From Anaeramoeba ignava (lineage: Eukaryota; Metamonada; Anaeramoebidae), in NCBI GenBank assembly GCA_028826165.1, contig JAPDFW010000061.1, positions 248,001 through 312,000 of the forward strand: a DNA stretch of 64,000 bases, in the 5' to 3' direction. The position numbers and the translations under genes were made by a program. The first letter of the stretch is position 1, and the number at the start of each line of letters is the position of its first letter. Of this stretch, positions 46,012 to 57,058 are shown one piece after another. The notes beneath the pieces are model-generated. The model had not been told where the DNA came from and made no database searches. It saw only the letters and a list, made by a program, of their open reading frames with translations.

Positions 46012-48095
46012 TTACCAATAACCAAAAAAACGATTAATTGCAGAACGTAATTCGCGAAGAGTTAAGAAAGAAATTAAAATTGAAGGAATATAAAAAGGAA
46101 TTAAACAAAAAGTAAAATGAACAAAAAAATGATGTAAAAAGAAGCAAATCAAAAGAAAGCCAAAACCACAAAAGACAAAAGTACTCAAAACAGTGAAAAC
46201 AAGATAACTGAAAGGAGGACGAGTGAAAAAAAGCATTCCAAAAGCAGTAAAAAGGGGAATCCAAAGGAAAATGAATATGAAAAAGTAATTCAAATGAATG
46301 ATTTGATCAGCTCGAAGAGAAATCAACAGAAAAAAAAGAAAAGAACTTGAAAAGGAGATCCAAGTTGAGTGTATTTCGGACCAACGGCGGTAATAAATAT
46401 TACGAAGTTGCGAGTAAAGAGCAAAAACCATAAAAACCAAAATTGCCAAATCAAGTGGGAAAAGCATTTTATACCATTTCCAATTGATAGTTCCGTTGGA
46501 TTTGAGAACAATGAAAAAAACCATCAAAACCAAGAATGCTACGACTGACCAAGCAATCATAATCCCAATGCGATCGCGGGGATTCATATATGCCAATATC
46601 GATATAATTATGAGGAATATGATCAAAATTAATAAAATTGGAGAAAATACGAAAAATGTACTTAATTTTCCTTTTTCAATGTGTATATTAGCAAGTAATA
46701 AGAAGAAGAAAATTATAATAGGAATGAAAATGGCAATGATCTCAAGCAAAGATTCAAATATTCTTGTCTTAGAATTGTATCTGTCGAAATTTCTATTTTG
46801 AGAATTTCTTTTTTGGATCATTGATTTTTTTTCAGTGAATTTTTTATATAATTTATTGGCTCTTGTAATGATCTCAGATCTTGGATCACTAACATGATTG
46901 ATATATTCGAGTCTTTCTGATTTTGTTGAGAGAGCAACTGGTAATAAACTCGCAGCTGAGCGAAAAGTTGATTTGTCTTCAACTAAGTTTGAATATTGAT
47001 TCTTTTCAAAATTAATTGTTTTTTTCAATTTGGAAATATTTCCGTTTTTGAGTAATTTGTTTCTTTCTTCGATATCGCTTTGATATCCTAATATTTGAAA
47101 ATCTCCAGAAAATGTGTATGTTTCAGCTAAATCAAGTTTGTCCCAAATGAAATAATCTTGGAATCTTGCTCCTATTTCTCTCCATAATAATTTATCTGAA
47201 AGTAAATCGTATATTGATTTGCTTGCAAAAGAGAAACGAATAGCCTCTCCTGGTGTGAGATATTCCATAATAAGAAGCAAGACTTTTAAATAAATTTTAT
47301 AAATAAATTAATAAATAATTTTTATAAATAAATTAATATTAAAATTTATAAATTTTAATATTAAAATTTATAAATAATTTTATATTAAAATTTGTATTAA
47401 AATTTTATAATAAAATTTATAAATAATTTTATAATAAAATTTATAATTAATATTATAAATAATTTATAAATAATTTTATAAATAATTTTATAATTTTATA
47501 AATAATTTTATATTAAAATTTATAATTAATTTTATATTTAATATTATAATTAATATTATAATTAATTTTATATTTAATATATATTTTATAAATAATTTTA
47601 TAATTTAATTTTATTTAATTTTATAATTTTATATTTAATTTTATATTTATTTTATATAATTTATTATAAATTAATTTTTATAATTAATTTTATAAATAAT
47701 TTTTATAAATAATTTTATAAATAATTTTATATTAAAATTTATAATAAATTTTATAAATAATTTTATATTAAAATTTATAAATAATTTTATATTTAATTTT
47801 ATAATAAATTTTATAAATAATTTTATATTAAAATTTATATTAAAATTTATAAATAATTTTATAAATAATTTTATAAATAATTTTATAAATAATTTTGCAG
47901 ACTTTCTGGTGGTAATTCTTCAATATTTAATTCATTTTGTTTAGGAGGTTTATTTAATAAAAAAGGTGGATGAAGAGATGAAGATTTTCTTAATCGTAGA
48001 AAATCAGAATCTTGAAGTACAACAACACCTTTGTTTTTATGAAGTACATATCTTCTAAGTTGTTGTTCTTTTTCTAATTCAGTTTTTTTATCCAT
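46012..48095 (-). CDS. F-box protein with a polytopic membrane domain (487 aa, 2 exons)
   Basis: Minus-strand exons are 48095-47903 and 47282-46012. The phase-1 junction recreates LPPE-I-LLLIMEYLTPGEAIRFS, an F-box that continues through SKSIYDLLSDKLLWREIG. F-boxes recruit Skp1 in SCF ubiquitin ligases. After about residue 240 there are roughly eight hydrophobic helices to the C-terminus. The helix pattern with short polar loops such as MNPRDRIG and NGTINWKWYK recalls TMEM185/Fragile-X-F type membrane proteins, but this resemblance is weak. The donor GTCTGC is unusual for this window. If correct, the protein would tether SCF to a membrane; that is inference. Confidence 0.7.
47283..47902 (-). 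repeat. F-box-gene intron: TTATAAATAATTT / ATATTAAAATTTA repeat
   Basis: A 620-nt intron of ATAAATAATTTT and TATATTAAAATT units. It splits the F-box itself. Confidence 0.8.
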
Positions 48096-48224
48096 TTACA
48101 AAAAGCAAAAACGAAAGGAAAAAGGAAAAAGAAAGAAAGAAAGAAAGAAAGAAAAATGAAATTTTCATTTTAAAAAAAAAACGTGTTTCTTCTTTTTTTT
48201 TCTCATTTCTTTTCAATAAATTCT

Positions 48225-51200
48225 CAATCAAATATCAAATATCAAATATCAAATATTGAATATTGAATTGAATATTAAATATTAAATTGAATTGAATTGA
48301 ATATTAAATATTGAATTGAATTGAATTGAATTGAATTAAATATTAAATTGAATATTGAATTAAATATTAAATATTAAATATTAAATATTGAATATTGAAT
48401 TAAATTGAATTGAATATTGAATTGAATTGAATTGAATTGAATATTGAATTGAATTGAATTGAATTGAATATTAAATATTGAATTAAATATTGAATTGAAT
48501 TAAATATTGAATATTGAATTAAATATTAAATATTAAAAATACTGAATTTAAAATGAATTGAATATTAAAATTGAATTAAATTAAATATTAAATATTGAAT
48601 ATTAATAAATATTAAATATTAAATATTGAATTTTTGAATAATTTTATATTAATTTAAATTAAAAATTGGAATGAATTGGAATTGGAATTGAAAGAATTGA
48701 ATTTTGAATTAAATTGAATTATAAATAATTTTTTGAATTGGAATCGAATTAAATATTAAATAATAAATTGAATTTTAAATATTTAATTTAAATAAATATT
48801 AAATATTAAATGAATATTTAATATTAAATTGAATAATTTAAATTAAATTTTTTAAATAATTTTAAATTGGAATTGAAATGGAATTGAATCAAATATTAAA
48901 TAATTAAATTTGAATTTTGAAATAGGTTTATTTAATGAATAAAAGGTCAAATATTGAAGAAATCAAAATTGAATTGAATTTGAATCGAAGAAAATCAGAA
49001 AATTGAATTGAATTTGAACAAAATATTTTATTGAATATTGAATTGAATATCTTGAATTTTAAATTAAATATTGAAATTGAATTTTTCGAATCCATAAAAT
49101 AAAAAGCAAAATATTGAATTGGAATTGAAAGGAAAAAAAGAATTAAATATTAAAAAAGAAAAATATTGAATTAAATTTGGAAATATTGGTGTTCGAGTAA
49201 ATATTAAATTTTGGAATTAAATTTAAATTGAATTGAATTGAATTGAATCAAATATTAAATATTAAAATATTGGAATATTAAATTAAATATTGAATACCGA
49301 ATATTGAATTGAATTGAAATTTGAATTGAATAAAATATTAAATTGAATGAATTGAATATTGAATTGAATTATTAAATATTGAATTAATTGAATTGAATTG
49401 AGGAAATTGGCAAATATTGGAAAGGAATGGATTGAAAAAAGAAATGAAATTGAATTGAAATTCGAATTGGAAATTGAATATTGAATGGAATCGAATTGAA
49501 TTAAATTGGAATTGAAATTGAATTGAATGAATTGAATAATTGAATTGAATATTGAAATTGAAATTGAAATTGGAATTGAATAAAATATATTGAAAAAAAT
49601 GAATTGAAATGAATATTAAAATTGAATTGATATTAAATATTGAATTGAATGGAATTGAATATTGAATTAAAGGCCAAATGAATTGAATTGAATTGAAATA
49701 TTGAATATGAATGAAATTGAAAATGAATTAAATATTGAATTGGGAATTGAAATATTGAATTGAATATTGAATGGAATTGAATTGATTGAATATTGAAATT
49801 AAATATTGAATTGAATTGAATTGAATATTGAATATTGAAAATTGAAATTGAATATTGAAATTGAATCGAATTGAATTGAATATTGAAATTGAATGAATTG
49901 AATATTGAATTCGAAATATTGAATGAATTGAATTAAATATTGAATTGAATTGAATTGAATATTGGTGAATATTGAATTATTGAATTAAATATTAAAATAT
50001 TGTGGTGAATATTGAATTAAATTGAATGAATATTGAATCGAATGACAAATATTAAATTGAATATTGAATAAAATTGAATTGAATATTGTCAAAATTAAAT
50101 ATTGAATACGAATGAAATTGAATATTAAATAAATGGAATATTATTGAATTGAATTGAATATTGAATGGAATTGAATGGAATGGGTGGGAATTGAATTGAA
50201 TATTGAAATTGAATATTGAATTGAATTGAATTGAATTAAATATTGAATATTAAATATTAAATATTGAATTGAATCGAATTAAATATTAAATATTAAATAT
50301 TAAATATTGAATTGAATTAAATATTAAATATTCGAATGGAATTAAAATATTAAATATTGAATTGGAATTGAATTAAATACCCCCGTGGAAATTGAATTAA
50401 ATATTGAATGAATTGAATATTAAAATTGAATATTGAATTGAATATTAAATTGAATATTTGGAATTGAATTGAATATTGAATTGAATTAAATATTGAATAT
50501 TAAAATTGAATTCAAATATTGAATATTGAATATTGGAATGAATATTAAAATGAATATTGAATCGAATTAAATATTGAATTAAATATTAAATATTGAATTG
50601 AATTGGAGAGCTCTATTGAATTGAATTGAATTAAATATTAAATAAATAAATTAAATATTAAATACTGAATTAAAATATTGAATATTAAATATTGAATATT
50701 GGGAATTAAATATTAAATATTAAATATTAAATATTGAATATGAATTGAATAAATATTGAATATTAAAACCAAATATTGAATATTAAATATTGAATCGAAA
50801 TATTGAATAATTAAATATTAAAATTGAAAAATTGAATTGAAATATTAAATATTAAATATTAAAATTGAAATTGAATATTAAAATTTGAATATTAAATTGA
50901 ATACGAATTGAAATTACCGAAATTGAATTGAAATTGAATTGAAATTGAAATGAATTGAATAAAAATATTGAATTGAATATTGAATTAAATTAAATATGAA
51001 AGTTGAATATTGAATTGAATTGAATATTGAATTGAATTGAATATTGAATATTGAATTGAATATTGAATTGAATATTAAATTAAATATTGAATTGAATTGA
51101 ATATTAAATATTGAATTAAATATTAAATTAAATTGAATTGAATTGAATTGAATATTGAATTGAATATTGAATTGAATTGAATTGAATATTGAATTGAATA

Positions 51201-51430
51201 TTGAATTAAATTAAATATTAAATATTAAATATTGAATATTGAATTGAATTGAATTGAATTGAATATTGAATTGAATTGAATTGAATTGAATATTGAATTA
51301 AATTGAATTAAATATTAAATTGAATTGAATTGAATTGAATTGAATTGAATATTGAATTAAATATTAAATATTAAATATTAAATATTAAAATTGAATTGAA
51401 TTGAATATTGAATTAAATATTGAATATTGA
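48225..51430. repeat. AATTGAATATTGAATTG repeat block, 3.2 kb, intergenic
   Basis: Simple repeat of ATTGA and ATATTGA pentamers/heptamers between divergent genes. The first and last 400 bp or so are clean; the interior (about 48,640-50,990) is littered with odd G/C-containing interruptions (for example near 50,380 and 50,607). The same repeat fills the last intron of the helical-repeat gene and the intron at the right end of the window. Confidence 0.85.
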
Positions 51431-51657
51431 AGTAATGAAAGAAGAGAGTTATTTTTTATTGTTGAAAAATAAATTAGAAAGGGGGATAAAAAATTTGCTT
51501 TGTTTTAAATTTAATAAAAAGAATTTAAATTAGATCTTTGAAAAGATCAATACTTTTAAATTAAAAAATTAAATTAAAATTTAAAAAAGAAAGAACGAAA
51601 AAAAAAATTTTGATTTCCAACAAATCATTTTTCTTTTCTGCAATAAATTATTTTAAA

Positions 51658-54600
51658 ATGGAAGCTGAAAAAGTAAAAGAGAATAAATTTTTTTATAAAC
51701 ACACAAAAAACACAATCTAAATCCAAAATAACCACACAATAAACATAAATAATAACCACACAATAAACATAAAATAACCACCAAATAAATTATTAAATTG
51801 ATTATTAAATTAATTATAAAATTGATTATTAAATTGATTATTAAATTAATTATAAAATTAATTATTAAATTGATTATTAAATTGATTATTAAATTGATTA
51901 TTAAATTGATTATTAAATTAATTATAAAATTAATTATTAAATTGATTATTAAATTGATTATTAAATTTATTATTAAATTAATTATTAAATTTATTATTAA
52001 ATTGATTATTAAATTGATTATTAAATTAATTATTAAATTAATTATTAAATTAATTATTAAATTGATTATTAAATTAATTAATAAATTAATTATTTATTAA
52101 ATTGATTATTAAATTGATTATAAAATTGATTATTAAATTGATTAATAAATTGATTATTAAATTAATTATTAAATTGATTAATAAATTTAATTATTAAATT
52201 GATTATTAAATTTATTATTAAATTAATTATTAAATTGATTAATAAATTTAATTATTAAATTGATTATTAAATTTATTATTAAATTTGATTATTAAATTGA
52301 TTATCAAATTGATTATTAAATTGATTATTAAAAAATTGATTATTAAATTGATTATTAAATTGATTATAAAATTTAATTATTAAATTGATTATTAAATTGA
52401 TTATTAAATTGATTATTAAATTAATTATAAAATTAATTATTAAATTAATTATTAAATTAATTATTAAATTAATTATTAAATTGATTATTAAATTAATTAT
52501 TAAATTTATTATTAAATTGGTTATTAAAATTAATTATAAAATTGATTATTAAATTGATTATAAAATTAATTATTAAATTGATTATAAAATTAATTATTAA
52601 ATTGATTATTAAATTTATTATTAAAATTAGTTACAAGCAGTTGAAATTCAGAAAAATTTTTATTGGGTTGGAGCTTTAGATCCTGATATAAGAATATTTG
52701 ATATTGTGATGTATTGTGAATTTGGAACAACATACAATTCATATTTATTAAAAGGAAGTGAAAAAACAGCACTTATTGAAACAGTAAAAGATACAAATGA
52801 TTCATACAGACAATTTGAAGAACGTTTGAATTCAATTTTGAAAAAAGGAGAAAAACTAGATTATGTTATTCATAATCATGCTGAACCAGATCATTCAGGT
52901 GCTTCTTATAGACTTCTTTCTGAAAAATTCCCTGAAGCAACTATTATAGCTTCAAGAAATGGTGTCGAGAATATTAAACATATGTATGGTGATGATGCTG
53001 AAAAATTCAGATTTTTGGAAGCTCGTGATGGTTTAATTGTTCGTCTTGGTGGTTTCACTCTTTCTTTTATGATGAATCCTTTAGGTTTGATAAATCAAAA
53101 TTTAAATCAAAATCAAAATCAAAATCAAAAATCAATATCAATATCAATATCAAAATTAAATTCAAATTCAATATCAAAATCAAATTCAAATTCAAATTTA
53201 AAATCAAAATCAAAATCAAAATCAAAATTAATATCAATATCAAAATTAAAATCAAAATTAAAATCAAAAATCAAAATCAATATCAAAATCAAAATTAAAA
53301 TTAAAATTAATATCAAAATCAAAATTAAAATTAAAATTAATATCAAAATCAAAATCAAAATTTAAATTAAATCAAAATCAAAATTTAAATTAAATCAAAA
53401 TCAAAATTTAAATTAAATCAAAATCAAAATTTAAATTAAATCAAAATCAAAATCAATATCAAAATCAAAATCAATATCAAAATTAAAATTAAATTCAAAA
53501 TCAATATCAAAATCATTTAGTTCATTGGCCAGATACAATGTTTACATATTGTCCTGAATTAAAAACTATATTTACTTGTGATCTTTTTGGTTCACATTAT
53601 TCTTCTCCAAAAATATTTAAAGATCTTCTTGATGAAAAAGAAACAGCAGATATGTGGAAAGCAGCAAAAGGATCATATTTTGATCCGATTTTTGGACCAT
53701 ATAAGAAATATGTAGTACAAGGATTAGATAAAATTAAAGAATTAGAACTTGAGATGATATGTTGTGCACATGGACCAGGTAAAAATAATTAAAAATCAAA
53801 ATCAAAATTAAAATCAAAATCAAAATTAAAATTAAAATCCAAATCAAAATTCAAAATCAATTTTAAAATCAAAATTAAAATTAAAATTAAAATTAAAATT
53901 AAAAATTAAAATTAAAATTAAAATTAAAATTAAAATTAAAATTAAAATTAAAATTAAAATCAAAATCAAAATCAAAATCAAAATTCAAATCAAAATCAAA
54001 ATCAAAATCAAAATCCAAATCAAAATCAAAATTCAAAATCAAAATCAAAATTAAAATAAAAATTCAAATCAAAATCCAAATCAAAATTCAAAATCAATTT
54101 TAAAATTAAAATTAAAATTAAAATTAAAATCAAAATCAAAATTAAATTCAAAATAAAAATCAAAAATAAAAAATATTTGAAAAAAAATAGTAATTAGAAA
54201 AAATATTGAAGAATACATGGAAAAATATCGAGAATGGAGCAAAATAACATTGCCAAAAAACAAAGTATTAATAGTTCATATAGCAGCTTATGGATTCACA
54301 AACCGTATGGCAACCCTTATCAAACAAGGATTGGAATCAATTGGCAAAGATATTGAAGTAAAGATGTTGAACTTCTTAGAAACAACAGAAACAGAAATAA
54401 TGAAGGAATTAGGAGAGTCACGAGGATTATTGCTTGGCTCACCAACACTTCTGAGCGATGCAGTACCACCAATTATGAAAATTGCAGCGAATTTAAACCC
54501 AGTTGTGCATGGAACGGATCCAGAAACGCGACTTGTTGCTTGCAGTTTCGGATCATACGGATGGAGTGGGGAAGCAGCTGACAATATCTGCCAACGACTC

Positions 54601-56928
54601 GCACAAGCAAGAGTAAGAATACCACTTCGGCCACTAAAAGTGCAATTGCGGCCCTCAAAAAAACAAGAGGAGCAATGTGTGGAATGGGGAGCGAAGTTCG
54701 GAAGATTGATGCTTGGATTGGATCCTGTGGATGAGGATCTTGAGAAGAAAATTCGGATCAAACAGACAAGTTTCCGAAAAGTTTTGAATCCAGAAATGGC
54801 GCAGAATATCGGACGCAAAACCTTCCGCGACGCGCAGGACGGGAAGATATACAAATGGCGGTGCATTGTTTGCGGGGAGATTGTGTATGCAACGATGCCA
54901 CCCGAGGTATGTCCTGCGTGCGGAGTGTCACAAGAAGTGTTTGTGATGGAAGACGAAGTCGAAAATTTTCCCGATGACTGGGAGCTAAGTGAGACTTTGC
55001 AAGGAGTAACCGACAAGATTGTTGTTATTGGAGCAAGTGCAGCAGGGGTGTCAGCGGTTCAGGCCATCAGGGAGCAAAACAAGAAAGCGCAGGTGACTTT
55101 AATCAGCGGAGAAAGCGCACCACCGTATTATCGACCCTCGTTAACCAAGTATCTTCTTGACGACAGACGGATCGAGGAAGAAGCGTTCCAGCTTGTGGAT
55201 CCGCAGTGGTTCGTTGAGAACAGTGTTGAGTTTTTATTGGGTACAGTTGTAACTAATATAAATATCAAAAAAAAGAGGATCGAACTTCAATCCAGAGAAA
55301 AAGGCGCAGGAAAGAAAAAACAGATCAGCTACGATCGACTCATTCTCGCTGTAGGAGCAAACCAGACACTTCCCAAAGAAAAAACATCCATTTTCCACAA
55401 GCGCGCGAAGACAGACATCTTGGGCGAAGCAACCTCAAAGAAGATAAATGTGTTTGCATTCCGCACGCTGGAAGACAGCAAGCGAATCAAAAGCTATATC
55501 CGCGCCAATAAGGTCAACTCCGCAATTGTGCTCGGTGCAGGTCCGCTTGGGCTCGAGGTGATGGAAGGTCTTCTCGGACTTGGCGTGAAGGAAATCAAGG
55601 CAATCGAAAGTCGCAAGCATATTTTGTCATCGAGATTGGATGATCAAGGAAGTTTGCTAGTTCAGAAGTTTCTTAAAAGACACGGTGTGAAATTTCATCT
55701 TGGCTACGAGATGCATCACATTTTGGATAACTCCAACAACAAGAAATACAAGAAAACAGAGAAAACTGCAAGTAATTTAGCTCATGGAATCGCTATACAG
55801 TCAATCGATATTGAAGACACTTCGCTCGTCGAAATTTATGCTGATATCGTCATTTTCGCCACTGGTGTTCATTCAGAGATGTCTCTTGCAAAGAAGATCG
55901 GACTCACCACTAAAAACGGGATTGTTGTTGATTCAAGAATGAAAACTTCCAATCCAGATATTTTTGCTTGTGGTGATTGCATTGAATACAAGGGTTTCAA
56001 TGAACGCTCTTGGCGCAATGCACAGGCATCTGGTCGTGTTGCAGGTCTTGCTGCTCTCGGCGATTCCGCTGTTACTTTCCGTGTCTCTGTTTCTCCTTAT
56101 GCTGTTGCCTTTGCTGGACTTAATATATTTTGCATAGGAAATATTCACGAACCAACTTTGGAATCTGTTTCTTTTGTTTCCCAGAAGATCCCTGCTTATA
56201 CCAGGCTTTTCTTTAGGGATGAAGGTTTCCGCTCAGTCATTTGTGGTGCTATGTTGATTACTACTGAGACTTCTATGATTGTGTCTATTGAGCAACATAT
56301 CCGAGCACAAACACCATTTAAAAAAGCGATTAAAAGTTTAATGTATTTTTTTAACTTAATATTAAAATATTAAAATTAAAATTAAAATTAAAATATTTAT
56401 ATTAATAATAATATAAAAAAGTGTTCATACATTTGCAAAAGATAAGAAAAAACAAGTCCTTTCTAAAAGAGCAAAAGCAAGAATCTCAAAAAGCAATATT
56501 CCAAATCTTTACACATTATTTCACTTCAAAGAAGGTTTCACTGCTTTCCATCGATTCCTTTGCGATGAATTTACAGAAGAAACTCTTGATTTCTGGGTAG
56601 ATGCAGAAAATTATGCTCAAATTCCAGATAACAACAAATCACAAGCTCCTTTAGCTAAACAAATTTTCCATGATTATCTCCGTTATGGTGCTGAAAAAGA
56701 AGTCAATATCGACCATTTTGCTCGTGTTGAATGCTCAGATCGAATCAAGAATAATGATATCGACAGAACTATCTTCTTAACAGCTCAAAGACAAATTGCA
56801 GAACTTCTTCAATCTGATCTTCTTAAACGTTTCTTAAGAAGTCCTGAAGCAAAACCTGTTATTGAGAAATTTGGAAATTTACAAGACAAAATTGAAAAAA
56901 ATTCAGAAGATGAATCAACAAGTAGTGA

Positions 56929-56932
<4 letters not shown>
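51658..56932 (+). CDS. Flavodiiron-rubredoxin-NADH:rubredoxin reductase, predicted fused to an RGS domain (1,129 aa, 5 exons)
   Basis: Exons: 51658-51672, 52631-53084, 53521-53778, 54191-56342 and 56422-56932; phases agree at all junctions. Residues 6-250 form the diiron domain (His88, Glu90, Asp92, His93, His158, Asp177, His240), followed by an FMN flavodoxin domain (about 265-400). A rubredoxin domain has Cys467, Cys470, Cys483 and Cys486. A pyridine-nucleotide reductase has GASAAG near 520, GAGPLG near 688 and ACGDC near 835. This is a one-polypeptide NADH-to-O2 (or NO) reductase, as known from Trichomonas and clostridia. A 79-nt intron (GTATTT...AAAAAG, phase 2) then leads into an RGS domain (about 985-1100): FLCDEFTEETLDFW, KEVNIDHFAR and LLKRFLRSPEA. 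No Met precedes that RGS exon in frame, supporting fusion. If the intron is not used, the reductase would instead end at 56373. Confidence 0.85.
51673..52630 (+). repeat. Intron 1 of the flavodiiron-F gene: ATTATTAAATTG repeat
   Basis: A 958-nt intron after a 15-nt first exon. It is a nearly pure 12-mer, ATTATTAAATTG/A. Donor GTAAAA, acceptor AATTAG. Confidence 0.85.
53085..53520 (+). repeat. Intron 2 of the flavodiiron-F gene: CAAAAT/AATTAA hexamers
   Basis: A 436-nt intron with donor GTTTGA and acceptor CATTTAG. Splicing rebuilds NPL-V-HWPDTMFTY with the diiron ligand His158. Confidence 0.8.
53779..54190 (+). repeat. Intron 3 of the flavodiiron-F gene: AAAATCAAAATT hexamers
   Basis: A 412-nt intron with donor GTAAAA and acceptor AAATAG. 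Splicing rebuilds AHGP-V-IRKNIEEYM directly after the diiron ligand His240. Confidence 0.8.
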
Positions 56933-56959
<27 letters not shown>

Positions 56960-57058
56960 TTTCTATTTTTCTTTTTCTTTTTCAATTTCAAATTCAAATT
57001 CAAATTTCTCAATAAAAAAATTCAAAAGAAAAAAATTTAATTTTGTTTGTTATTTAAT

